Assembly: GCA_031265845.1 (NCBI GenBank)
Contig: JAISCC010000156.1
Location: forward strand, 1-55,500
Reading direction: 5' to 3'
Source: Treponema sp.
Lineage (GTDB): Bacteria; Spirochaetota; Spirochaetia; Treponematales; Breznakiellaceae
DNA length: 55,500 bases
This document shows positions 31,269 through 39,840 of the stretch, one piece after another; the stretch's first letter is position 1; each line of letters opens with the position of its first letter. The translations under genes were made by a program, and so were the position numbers. The notes under the pieces were generated by a model. That model was not told the origin of the DNA. It saw only the letters and a list, made by a program, of their open reading frames with translations, and did not search any database.

Positions 31269-32884
31269 AGAGAAAGCGTCGGTTTCTATGGTTTTTAACC
31301 TTTCTCTTGATAACGCCGCTGTACGCTCAAGAAGATGAAGGCGGCGGTGAAGCGCCGCTTGGAGCGGATGAGGAGGAGACGGTTTTTTATATCAGCAGCG
31401 CGACATTTCAAATAACCGGGCGCACCAAGCCGTGGGCTGCCGCCTCTGTTGCGCAAATCAATGAAGGGGAAAGGATCACAGGCAAAACAAAGCTGGATAA
31501 CTATATCAAGGGCAAAGAACAAATTCTTTTAAATACACGAGTGCTGGAATCCGCGCGTATCACCTACACCCTGGGAGAGCCTGAAGAGGACGGCGAAATT
31601 CCGGCGCATCTTGTGGTGGAACTCGTTGATACGATAAATTTTATTGTGTTGCCTGAGCCAAAGTACAGCACCAGCGAAGGGTTTGATCTGGAGTTAAAAA
31701 TCAGGGACTACAATATTCTTGGCACTATGTATCCGTTGCGTTTGGATATAGGCTATATGCTTGACGCGGATCACTGGGATGGCGGCAAGGGTATATCGCA
31801 ACCATGGGAGGAAGGTTCCATAACCTTCGGCATTGATTCTGATACGCCGTTTAAATTCATGGGGTTTCTTTGGAATTTCAATTTTGATCATGATTTTGCC
31901 TACACATTTGGAGAGCCGCTGTACTATAAAAACACTACAGGCGTTTCAATGGATATTCCCTGGGGAAAAACAACAATTACGGTTGGTTTTGAACAAAGTT
32001 TTGTTTTCAGCGAAAAGAACAGTACTGTGTATCAGGATGAATTCGGCGAATTCGCTCCATTTTATACGTCAAGCGCGTTGAGCGCCTCGTGGAAAATCCC
32101 TCTGGGCGTGGAAGCTGGCGGTTTTGGAGAATTGACGTACACTCCAAAAATTACCGGAGAAATCAAGTACAATTTCACGGATCAGGACGAGCTGAGAAAA
32201 GGTCCTGACTTGACGTTCTCCCAGATCTTTGGTTTTGGAAGAATAAACTGGTTTGAAAATTTCAGGAATGGATTGGACGCTTCCATTGAAAACTCAAATA
32301 CGTATAACATTTATAGAAACGATTGGTCTATCAATTACAGCGCCAGCGCGCGCGCGCATAAGAAAATCGCTTCTTTTTTCGGCGTTTCCGGGCGGTTGTC
32401 GTTTAACCAATGGTTTTTTACCAATAATTTCAAGGGCGGATGGTATCCCGCGTATGCCGAAGTTGGAGACAAGATCCGCGGCGTAAGGGACAATACGCTC
32501 ATAGCGGAAAACGCGGGTTTTATGCTCCTGTTAAACGCCGATTTTCCTTTGCAAATCCTGCATTTCACGCCTTCCGAATGGTTCGGCGTGAGAGCCTTGC
32601 GGTACTTTAATTTTGATATGCATGTGTCGCCGTTTATTGACGCCGCTCTTTTGCAGGGGAAAAGAGATGTTTCATGGAGCAAGGGAAGATATACGGACAG
32701 TAAGGACAGCCATTTTTTATCGGCGCCGGTTTGCGCAGCCGGTTTGGAAATTATCGTCTTTCCGCTTGCATGGCGTAGTTTTTATTTGCGTGTAAGCGCC
32801 GGTTATAATATAAATAAAATAATTGAAACCGGAAAAATGCCATGGTACGATGAAATATTCATCGGCGTTGGACACCACTATTAG
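31265..32884 (+). CDS. Outer-membrane beta-barrel protein with POTRA-like N-terminus
   Basis: A 539-aa exported protein. The signal peptide MKRKRRFLWFLTFLLITPLYAQ is followed by an acidic stretch, a region (about 40-140) with the alternating helix/strand look of a POTRA-like domain (ITGKTKLDNYIKGKEQILLNTRVLES), and then about 380 residues of amphipathic aromatic-rich strands ending IIETGKMPWYDEIFIGVGHHY with a C-terminal aromatic, as in outer-membrane barrels. Relationship to the Omp85/two-partner-secretion superfamily is suggested but not certain. The ATG overlaps the aroB stop (ATGA), and an ABC exporter follows 8 bp later, so an envelope role is likely. Confidence 0.7.
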   Translation: MKRKRRFLWFLTFLLITPLYAQEDEGGGEAPLGADEEETVFYISSATFQITGRTKPWAAASVAQINEGERITGKTKLDNYIKGKEQILLNTRVLESARITYTLGEPEEDGEIPAHLVVELVDTINFIVLPEPKYSTSEGFDLELKIRDYNILGTMYPLRLDIGYMLDADHWDGGKGISQPWEEGSITFGIDSDTPFKFMGFLWNFNFDHDFAYTFGEPLYYKNTTGVSMDIPWGKTTITVGFEQSFVFSEKNSTVYQDEFGEFAPFYTSSALSASWKIPLGVEAGGFGELTYTPKITGEIKYNFTDQDELRKGPDLTFSQIFGFGRINWFENFRNGLDASIENSNTYNIYRNDWSINYSASARAHKKIASFFGVSGRLSFNQWFFTNNFKGGWYPAYAEVGDKIRGVRDNTLIAENAGFMLLLNADFPLQILHFTPSEWFGVRALRYFNFDMHVSPFIDAALLQGKRDVSWSKGRYTDSKDSHFLSAPVCAAGLEIIVFPLAWRSFYLRVSAGYNINKIIETGKMPWYDEIFIGVGHHY

Positions 32885-32892
32885 AGGACAAA

Positions 32893-34680
32893 ATGCCTGA
32901 TTTCAAACTCGTTTTTGATATTCTTGACAACCGTGAAAAAAAACAGCTTGTTTTTATTTTTTCCCTGATTCTTGTCATGGGATTTATTGAAATAATCGGG
33001 GTAGGCTCTATCGGTCCGTTTATGTCTATGTTGTCAAACGCCGGTATGATCCACAGCAATATATATTTGGAAAAGATATATGATTTTTTGAATTTTTCTT
33101 CGGATGATCAGTTTATTATCGCTTTCGGCGTCGCCGTTGTGATCTTTCTGGCGTTGAGCAACTTGTCTCTCGCCTTTATTCACTATGTCCTCTATTCATA
33201 TACGGGGAAGAGAAATTATTCTATTTCAATGAGGCTTTTTGAAAAATACCTGAAGCAACGCTACATTTTTTTTCTGAATACAAACACCGCGTCAATAACC
33301 CAGCAAATTTTAACCGAAGTGAACAATTTTATTGCCAACATTCTGCTGAATGTTTTGAATCTCATCGCAAGTTTGGTGATTTCCATTGCAATCGTTATTT
33401 TGCTGATTATGGTAAATCCCCTTATCGCGCTGTCTATCAGCGTTATTTTTTCTTTATTGTATATTTTTATTTTTTATACGATAAGGAGATTCCTCGACCG
33501 GAAAGGAAAAGAACGCTACGCCTTGAGCGTTCTCAAAAATAAATACGTTCTTGAGACATTCGGCGGGATAAAAGATGTAAAAATATTGGGAAAAGAAAAG
33601 GTGTTTCTTGACCTTTTCAGCGTACCGTCAAAAAGAGTGGCGAGGAACAACGCGATAAGCGACACAGCCGCCGAGCTTCCAAAATTCCTGTTGGAGACGG
33701 TCGCATTCGGCAGTATTGTCGGCATTATTGTCATTATGATAGCCATGGGGCAGCGTATAGAGGATTTCCTGCCGTCATTGACCGTTTACGCCTTCGGCGC
33801 GTACCGGTTGTTGCCGAATTTACAGAAAATTTACCGCTGTTTCACGGGGTTGCGCTATCATCGGGCGACGCTGGATAAGTTGTACCGTACATTGGTCGAG
33901 CTTCCCGAAGGGATTCCGCTTTCCAGCGATGTCCAAAAGTTGGATTTTCACAATGGCATCAGGCTTGAGGACATCGCTTTTTCTTATCCGAACGCTGAGA
34001 AAATAGTGATTAAAAACCAAAGCCTGCATATAAAAGCCAACACCTCGATGGCGCTGGTCGGCTCGACAGGGTGCGGAAAAACAACGTTCATTGATATACT
34101 GCTGGGGCTTCTGGAACCTCAAGAAGGCAAGATTTTCATTGACGATGTTGAAATAACCAATGAAAACCGGCAAAACTGGCAGATGAACCTGGGCTATGTG
34201 CCGCAATCCATCTTTTTGACGGATGACACCATACGGAACAATATCGCGTTTGGCATCGCGCCAGACAAGATAAATGACAAGGATGTCGTTAATGCGGCGA
34301 AGATTGCGAATATCCACGACTTTGTGCAGAATGAACTGGAGCAAAAGTATGAAACCGTTATTGGAGAGCGGGGAATCCGTCTTTCAGGCGGACAGCGGCA
34401 ACGTATTGGCATCGCCCGCGCCGTGTACCATAAACCCTCGGTACTGATACTTGATGAGGCGACTAGCGCGTTGGACGGGGTTACGGAAAGCGCGATCATG
34501 GATGCCATCAAACGAATTGGGCATAAAAAGACCGTCATCATGGTGGCGCATCGCATCACCACGGTAAAAAACTGCGATGTCATTTATATGATGGATAAGG
34601 GCGTTATTGTTGACAGTGGAAATTACGAGGAATTGTACCAAAAAAACGAAATGTTCAGGAAAATGGCTGACGGGCTGTAG
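32893..34680 (+). CDS. ABC exporter (PglK/MsbA-like half-transporter)
   Basis: A 595-aa fused permease-ATPase, functioning as a homodimer in the inner membrane. Six membrane helices span about 1-310; the nucleotide-binding domain has Walker A GSTGCGKTT, Q-loop YVPQSIFL, signature RLSGGQRQRIGIARA, Walker B VLILDEATSALD and switch VAHR. The permease region resembles lipid-linked oligosaccharide flippases of the PglK type. With UDP-glucose dehydrogenase next to it, export of a glycan or lipid-linked sugar is a reasonable inference. An AGAGGA ribosome site precedes ATG 32893. Confidence 0.88.
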   Translation: MPDFKLVFDILDNREKKQLVFIFSLILVMGFIEIIGVGSIGPFMSMLSNAGMIHSNIYLEKIYDFLNFSSDDQFIIAFGVAVVIFLALSNLSLAFIHYVLYSYTGKRNYSISMRLFEKYLKQRYIFFLNTNTASITQQILTEVNNFIANILLNVLNLIASLVISIAIVILLIMVNPLIALSISVIFSLLYIFIFYTIRRFLDRKGKERYALSVLKNKYVLETFGGIKDVKILGKEKVFLDLFSVPSKRVARNNAISDTAAELPKFLLETVAFGSIVGIIVIMIAMGQRIEDFLPSLTVYAFGAYRLLPNLQKIYRCFTGLRYHRATLDKLYRTLVELPEGIPLSSDVQKLDFHNGIRLEDIAFSYPNAEKIVIKNQSLHIKANTSMALVGSTGCGKTTFIDILLGLLEPQEGKIFIDDVEITNENRQNWQMNLGYVPQSIFLTDDTIRNNIAFGIAPDKINDKDVVNAAKIANIHDFVQNELEQKYETVIGERGIRLSGGQRQRIGIARAVYHKPSVLILDEATSALDGVTESAIMDAIKRIGHKKTVIMVAHRITTVKNCDVIYMMDKGVIVDSGNYEELYQKNEMFRKMADGL

Positions 34681-34701
34681 ATCTGCGGTGTAGGAGGAAA
34701 A

Positions 34702-36024
34702 ATGGTCTCTATTGCGGTGATAGGAACAGGATATGTCGGCTCCGTATCGGGCGCGTGCCTTGCGGATTTTGGCAACACAGTCGTCTGTGTTGACAGCGAC
34801 AGTGAGAAAATCAAGGCGCTCAAGCGGGGGATTATACCGATTTTTGAGCCGGGACTCGATGGCATTGTGGCAAGAAACATGCAAGAAGGGAGGTTGTCGT
34901 TTACCACAGACTTTTCCGGCGCGGTAAAAGCGAGCGAAGTGGTTTTTATTGCGGTCGGCACTCCGCCCGCAGCCGATGGAAGCGCCGATTTGCGGTATGT
35001 GGAAACAGTTGCGCGGGAAATCGGACGCACTATTGAGAAATGGACGGTCGTTGTTGACAAAAGCACCGTTCCAATCGGGACCGGGCGCAAGGCGCATGGA
35101 TGGATACAGGAAGAGTTGACGCGGCGGGAAGCGGCGATACCCTTTGAAGTGGTTTCAAATCCCGAATTCCTGCGCGAGGGAACTGCGGTGTACGATTTCA
35201 CCCATCCGGATCGTGTGGTTATTGGTACGGAAAACGAAAAAGCCCGTTCCCTTATGAAGGACGTGTACCGTCCGCTATATCTCAACGAGACGCCGTACAT
35301 TGAAACCAATCTTGAATCTGCGGAAATGATAAAATACGCCTCCAACGCTTTTTTGGCGCTGAAAATAACCTTTATCAATGAAATTGCGAATTTATGCGAG
35401 AAAACAGGCGCCGATGTACAGGATGTCGCCAAAGCCGTGGGCAGAGACGGACGCATAGGCTCCAAATTCCTCCATCCTGGTCCCGGGTACGGCGGCTCTT
35501 GCTTTCCGAAAGACACCAGGGCGCTGGCGCAAATCGGCAGGGAATATGGCGAACCGATGTCGCTTGTCGAAGCCGTAATGAGCGCCAATGAAAGGCAGAA
35601 ACTCCGCATGGCGGAAAAGATACAGGCTGAATTGGGCGATTTACATGGGAAAACCATCGCCATTTTAGGACTGGCATTCAAACAAAACACCGATGATATG
35701 CGAGAGTCGCCCGCAATCGCCATCTGTGAGCGGCTTGCGGAAGCGGGCGCGAAGTTGCGCCTTTTTGACCCCGCCGCAAGGAAGGAAGCGGAATGGCGGC
35801 TTGCCGGCATTAAGGCTTCGATAACGTTTACAGGCGGCGAGTACGAAGCGTCTAGGGGCGCGGACGCTCTTGTCATTCTTACGCCATGGAACCAATTCAG
35901 AAACCTTGATTTGAACAAGATCAAAAAATCGCTCATTCTCCCTTACTTTTTTGATTTGCGAAACATTTATAAGCGGGAAGATGTTGAGAGAGCGGGTCTC
36001 AAATACGTTGGGGTGGGGAGGTAG
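34702..36024 (+). CDS. ugd: UDP-glucose 6-dehydrogenase
   Basis: A 440-aa enzyme oxidising UDP-glucose to UDP-glucuronate with two NAD. N-terminal Rossmann IAVIGTGYVGSVSGACLADFG; VDKSTVPIGTG; NPEFLREGTAVYDF; catalytic Cys in PGPGYGGSCFPKDTRAL; and FKQNTDDMRESPA in the C-terminal UDP domain. TAGGAGG lies before ATG 34702. It supplies uronic acids for surface polysaccharide and is last in the aroB-barrel-exporter-ugd group. Confidence 0.95.
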   Translation: MVSIAVIGTGYVGSVSGACLADFGNTVVCVDSDSEKIKALKRGIIPIFEPGLDGIVARNMQEGRLSFTTDFSGAVKASEVVFIAVGTPPAADGSADLRYVETVAREIGRTIEKWTVVVDKSTVPIGTGRKAHGWIQEELTRREAAIPFEVVSNPEFLREGTAVYDFTHPDRVVIGTENEKARSLMKDVYRPLYLNETPYIETNLESAEMIKYASNAFLALKITFINEIANLCEKTGADVQDVAKAVGRDGRIGSKFLHPGPGYGGSCFPKDTRALAQIGREYGEPMSLVEAVMSANERQKLRMAEKIQAELGDLHGKTIAILGLAFKQNTDDMRESPAIAICERLAEAGAKLRLFDPAARKEAEWRLAGIKASITFTGGEYEASRGADALVILTPWNQFRNLDLNKIKKSLILPYFFDLRNIYKREDVERAGLKYVGVGR

Positions 36025-36622
36025 GTGTCAGCGCGTAGTGGGTTGCGGCGGAGCTTGTCATAGGCAGGTTTTCCATGAAACCGGCTTGACCGGGAACCCG
36101 TTTGTAAGGGCGAGGCGAATGCGCCCTACCATCGGTTATAGCCATGATTCTTCCTGAAAGCTGGGCGCCTGTAAATTTTGACATATTCTAGGAAAAAGGC
36201 TCGCGAGAGAAAGGGCAAATGGCGCTGAAAGAAGCGGGGGAAGGGTTGTGGATAAGTTGAGGGATGCGGAAAACTCATTTTCAAAGTGGGTGTGAAAAAC
36301 TTGAGGTTGAAATCATTCCTGCGGAAAGCCTATGGGCTGAAGGGCGCGTGAAACGAAATCGTGGAGCGTGAAAGGATCGTTTTGTAAAAGATCTGCGGCG
36401 TATCGACAATAGAGGAAGCGTTTCTTTTTCTACGAGAGGCGGCTTAAAATAAACGCCATGTTTGCTATAACGCTTATGAGAGCGGGCTTGCCGGAAATCT
36501 TTGTTTACAGGCGTGTTCGTGCAATGTCAAATTGCGTGGTACGGTTTGAGACCATGCGGTTTCAGAGATTGTCCGCCTTTTTCATTTCCGTTTCAATTTT
36601 AGTGAAATTGCGTTGGACGCGC
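36025..36622. other. Intergenic region with a single DnaA-box match
   Basis: No CDS or known RNA recognised. A perfect inverse DnaA box TGTGGATAA is at 36247-36255 and a weak one, TGTGAAAAA, at 36291-36299. The plus strand of 36180-36400 is purine-rich and C-poor. Too few sites to call an origin. Confidence 0.35.
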
Positions 36623-36651
36623 TTGACAAAAAGCGCGCTTTCCGCTATTAT
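36623..36651 (+). promoter_or_regulatory. Promoter of the Ser-Ser-Arg tRNA cluster
   Basis: TTGACA (36623-36628), 17-bp spacer, TATTAT (36646-36651). Predicted start near 36658, 5 nt before the first tRNA. Confidence 0.8.
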
Positions 36652-36662
36652 AAATATCTCGT

Positions 36663-36747
36663 GGAGAGATGTCCGAGCGGTTGAAGGAGGCGGTCTTGAA
36701 AACCGTTGCGCTGCAAGGCGCCGGGGGTTCGAATCCCTCTCTCTCCG
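36663..36747 (+). tRNA. tRNA-Ser (anticodon UGA)
   Basis: 85 nt with acceptor GGAGAGA/TCTCTCC, discriminator G, anticodon loop CTTGAAA (TGA) and the long variable arm expected of tRNA-Ser. No CCA encoded. Confidence 0.95.
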
Positions 36748-36802
36748 TTTTAGGCGACAAAGCCGATGATTTCTTTTGGTATGGAAAAAGACGGCGTTTA
36801 TT

Positions 36803-36890
36803 GGAGCGGTGACCGAGTGGCCGAAGGTGGCTCCCTGCTAAGGAGTTTTACCCCTAAAGGGTAACGGAGGTTCGAATCCTCTCTGCTCCG
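36803..36890 (+). tRNA. tRNA-Ser (anticodon GCU)
   Basis: 88 nt with acceptor GGAGCGG/CTGCTCC (one G-U), discriminator G, anticodon stem CTCCT/AGGAG type around CTGCTAA (GCT) and a long variable arm (ACCCCTAAAGGGT). No CCA encoded. Confidence 0.95.
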
Positions 36891-36941
36891 TGTTTTTGCT
36901 TGTAAAAAAAGCCCGCAAAAGCAAGAAATATGATGTGCAAT

Positions 36942-37015
36942 GAGGTTGTAGCTCAGCTGGATAGAGCATCAGATTGCGGATCTGAAGGTCGCACGTTCAA
37001 ATCGTGTCAGCCTCA
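36942..37015 (+). tRNA. tRNA-Arg (anticodon GCG)
   Basis: 74 nt. Acceptor GAGGTTG/CAGCCTC (one G-U), D-stem GCTC/GAGC, anticodon stem TCAGA/TCTGA around loop TTGCGGA, giving anticodon GCG (codons CGC/CGU). Arginine identity features A20, C35 and discriminator A are present. Most bacteria read CGN with an ACG (inosine) tRNA, so the GCG form is unusual. Confidence 0.9.
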
Positions 37016-37019
37016 TAAA

Positions 37020-37057
37020 ACGGGAGGGGTTCCGGTGGAACTCCTCCCGTTTGTTTT
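37020..37057 (+). terminator. Terminator of the tRNA cluster
   Basis: ACGGGAGG pairs with CCTCCCGT, enclosing GTTCC-GGT-GGAAC, followed by TTGTTTTT. A very stable hairpin immediately after tRNA-Arg. Confidence 0.9.
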
Positions 37058-37085
37058 TAGGCGAGGCGCCGCCGGTACAATGCAA

Positions 37086-37310
37086 CTAATTGCCTGTGAG
37101 TTTCACTCGCCAACCATCTGGCGGTGGAAGTTTTGTCTTGATGGTTTCGAGAACGATTTCTAGCGTAATAAAATTGTATTGCTCATGAAGGTATCTGAAA
37201 AAGTCGGCGCCGTAAGACCCGCGTCTTTGCGGGAAGGCGAGGAGATGGGGAAAAACACCGCGACGGCTGTTTATTTTTATCATCCCCATTCGCTGTGGGA
37301 AGTAATACAT
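37086..37310 (-). CDS. Doubtful ORF or gene fragment
   Basis: A 74-aa frame, MYYFPQRMGMIKINSRRGVF and on, ending KTKLPPPDGWRVKLTGN. The frame is open further upstream to about 37405 (LIEQSCDFWHVTQTQSPEIV) but without a start codon. No ribosome site, no recognised family. It may be a remnant. Confidence 0.2.
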   Translation of the reverse strand: MYYFPQRMGMIKINSRRGVFPHLLAFPQRRGSYGADFFRYLHEQYNFITLEIVLETIKTKLPPPDGWRVKLTGN

Positions 37311-37518
37311 TGCTGGGCGGACGATTTCAGGTGACTGAGTCTGCGTGACATGCCAAAAATCGCAAGATTGCTCAATGAGCGGTAAAAAACTTGGTTTTAG
37401 AACGCCTTATGAAGTATTCCCGGAATTGCGCTAGGAATACTGATCGCCTGCCATATAACGCCAATGTGCGCGGAGAAAGTCCACGATAAGCGTCTACGCT
37501 CGCCAGGGGACACTCGCG

Positions 37519-38604
37519 TCACATAATGACGCACACACCCGACAGCGTTTCGTATTCGCGAGTTTTTTCCAGAACGCCCGTTGTCCTGTCAATATGAAAA
37601 ACGACAAGGTTGTCTGACTCCTGGTGGCAGACGAGCAGGTAAGCGCCCGTTGGATCGACGGTGAAATCCCGGGGCATTCTGCCTTCGGATGGAACAACTC
37701 GTTCCGGTTCGAGCAATCCGTCTTCCCCAACGCGGAATGACGCTATGCTGTCGTCCCCGCGGATTGACACATAGAGGCGCCGGGCGTCCGCGCCGAATTT
37801 TATCGCGGCTGCTGTCGCGCCGACGGCGGTCTTTGCCGTAGTTGGGAGCGCCGGAATGGTTTGCAGGAGGGAGAGGCATTCACCTGAAAGGACATCGACT
37901 GTGCAGGCAAGCTCATTCGCCACATATACAATATTTTTTGTGGGGTGGAAGATCGCGTGTCTTGGACCAGAACCAGCGGCGGATTGAAAAAACGGCGGGT
38001 CAAGTGGAAGCAAGGGGTTTCGCCTGTTTTTGTCAAAGGCGAACCGCCATATCCTGTCCGAGCCTAGATCACAGGCAAGCGCGCGGTTGGGACGCTCCAC
38101 GCCCGCCGGCGTCTTATGCGTTATAAAGAAGTGTCCATGCGGGGCTTCCTGCCGCTCCGTATTGGGACCGCTTCCCGTAAATTGAACAGTCTGGATGCAT
38201 TCGCCAAGGCTTCCGTCCGCATGGACGGGAAAAACAGCCACAGAGCCTTCCATATAATTAGAAACAACGGCGTACGTTCCGCTGTTGTCAAGCGCGATGT
38301 GGCACGGGCTTTTTCCCATGCTGGAAACCTGGTTGATAAGGGAGAGATTCTCTCCCCTCGCCCCGCTCACCGCGAAAGCGGAGACCGCGCCCGTGGGCTT
38401 CCCCCGGAATTCATTGATCTCATGGGTCGCGTACAGAAACTTTTTAGAAGCGGACAAAACAAGAAATTCTGGATTCACCGCCTCCGCCGCGATGCGCAGG
38501 TCTCTTGCCTCCCCTGAGTCAGTGTCAAAAAGAAATGAATAGATGCCCGCGCTTCTCCCGCCCGCGCCGTGGGTATACGTGCCAATGTATCCGGCGGCTG
38601 TCAT
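37519..38604 (-). CDS. Beta-propeller lactonase (6-phosphogluconolactonase-like)
   Basis: A 361-aa seven-bladed propeller of the YbhE/Pgl family. GYIGTYTHGAGGRSAGIY start, NPEFLVLSASKKFLYATHE, PCHIALDNSGTYAVVSNYMEGSVAVFPV, EAPHGHFF, SGPRHAIFHPTKNIVYVANEL, and GRMPRDFTVDPTGAYLLVCHQESDN are the recurring blade motifs. It may hydrolyse 6-phosphogluconolactone in the pentose phosphate route, but the family also contains other lactonases. It starts directly after the GGDEF gene stop (TGA-ATG), so the two are co-translated. Confidence 0.85.
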   Translation of the reverse strand: MTAAGYIGTYTHGAGGRSAGIYSFLFDTDSGEARDLRIAAEAVNPEFLVLSASKKFLYATHEINEFRGKPTGAVSAFAVSGARGENLSLINQVSSMGKSPCHIALDNSGTYAVVSNYMEGSVAVFPVHADGSLGECIQTVQFTGSGPNTERQEAPHGHFFITHKTPAGVERPNRALACDLGSDRIWRFAFDKNRRNPLLPLDPPFFQSAAGSGPRHAIFHPTKNIVYVANELACTVDVLSGECLSLLQTIPALPTTAKTAVGATAAAIKFGADARRLYVSIRGDDSIASFRVGEDGLLEPERVVPSEGRMPRDFTVDPTGAYLLVCHQESDNLVVFHIDRTTGVLEKTREYETLSGVCVIM

Positions 38605-39738
38605 TCAACGCTCCCCACTTCTGCGCTTCGCGTTTTTCTGATTGCACATGAGCGTTTCAATCTTGACAAGAAAATCATTGACGCTTTGCTCTGAATGGGT
38701 GACAAACGCGCTATACCCGTAACTCAGCTTGAGTGTATAAGCGCGGTCGCTCTTCTCATTCTGATCGTATATCGCCTTCTGAATGCGTTCCATAAGTCTA
38801 TCAATGTCGTATTCGGATTGAATGGCAAGAATAAATTCGTCGTTTCCATAACGGACCACTAAATCCGATGCGCGGATGCAGCTTTTAATGGTAACCGCAA
38901 CATCCCGCAGGGCGTTGTCGCCCTCAATATGGCCATACGTGTTGTTAATGCGTCTGAAGTCGTCAATGTCAAGCATGGCTATTGACCATGATTGCTCTCC
39001 GCTTTGCTTGTTCAGCTTGTCGATAAATTCGTAAAACAGATGCCTGTTGCCGATGCCGGTAAGAACATCGAATTTCGCTTCGGCGCGTATAATAAAAAGG
39101 TAGAGAGCCAAAAGACCTGATGTGGAGCATATCCAGAACAGCGGAGTGTTATTCGCTAAGAAGCTGAGCGTGGAGCCTGCGCTTGACAATATAAGGATTA
39201 TGAAAATCAGGTTGATATGATAGAATGAAACGTTTTTATAGGATAAAAACAGATCAACAATATCAATGACAAAAGGAAGATAGCTTATCAACAAACGGAT
39301 GAAATACTTGTCGCCGTACATGAATTCATTGCGGTTCGTAAAAAAGAAATAGAAACCCCATTGCAGGTTGAGCAAGAGCGCGGCTATATGGACAAGGTTA
39401 ATCGCAGCGACTATTATAATAATTGTTTTCAACCGCTTCATATTCTTGTAAGAGATATAGTCAAGAAAAACAGTCATTACGTACATCGCGCCAACCTGAG
39501 AAATATAGTAAAGCGTATTGACAATATACAGTATGGTTTGTACGATTTGTCCGCCTTGTCCCGCCAGCGCCTGATGAGTGAAGTCGCATACTATCGCCAG
39601 AAGTGTCATAAACAAGCAAGAAACAAAGATTTTTCTTTGAACAGCATCCGTATTGTATTTGAGGAGATAGTCGATGCAAATAATAGCGACAACTAAAAAA
39701 GACCCAAACAAGACGTTAAACGAATAAATTAACGGCAT
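38605..39738 (-). CDS. Membrane GGDEF protein with altered signature
   Basis: A 377-aa protein with about seven N-terminal membrane helices (1-215) and a C-terminal GGDEF domain (about 220-375). DVLTGIGNRHLF, MLDIDDFRRINNTYGHIEGDNAL and RASDLVVRYGNDEF are visible. The RxxD inhibitory site is present but the signature is GNDEF, so cyclic-di-GMP synthase activity is uncertain. ATG 39738 follows AAGGAG/GGGAA; an upstream extension falls in the inverted repeat. Downstream of gpsA. Confidence 0.88.
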   Translation of the reverse strand: MPLIYSFNVLFGSFLVVAIICIDYLLKYNTDAVQRKIFVSCLFMTLLAIVCDFTHQALAGQGGQIVQTILYIVNTLYYISQVGAMYVMTVFLDYISYKNMKRLKTIIIIVAAINLVHIAALLLNLQWGFYFFFTNRNEFMYGDKYFIRLLISYLPFVIDIVDLFLSYKNVSFYHINLIFIILILSSAGSTLSFLANNTPLFWICSTSGLLALYLFIIRAEAKFDVLTGIGNRHLFYEFIDKLNKQSGEQSWSIAMLDIDDFRRINNTYGHIEGDNALRDVAVTIKSCIRASDLVVRYGNDEFILAIQSEYDIDRLMERIQKAIYDQNEKSDRAYTLKLSYGYSAFVTHSEQSVNDFLVKIETLMCNQKNAKRRSGER

Positions 39739-39760
39739 TTCCCTTTTTTCTCCTTTTAAA

Positions 39761-39825
39761 GAGCCTGTTCCAAAATGCGAATTACATTCAGCGAACATAG
39801 TTCGGGTTAGTTTTGGAACAGCCTC
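39761..39825. repeat. Dispersed inverted-repeat element, copy 1
   Basis: GAGCCTGTTCCAAAA (39761-39775) pairs with TTTTGGAACAGCCTC (39811-39825), 14 of 15 bp. The internal part CTAACCCGAAC...GTTCGCTGAA is shared with the element at 44305-44367 although the outer arms differ. It lies between gpsA and the GGDEF gene. Confidence 0.7.
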
Positions 39826-39840
39826 TAAGACAAGATAATT

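Noticed and set aside
36247-36299. Replication origin
   Set aside because: Only one perfect DnaA box and one poor match; no AT-rich unwinding element and no dnaA/dnaN nearby.
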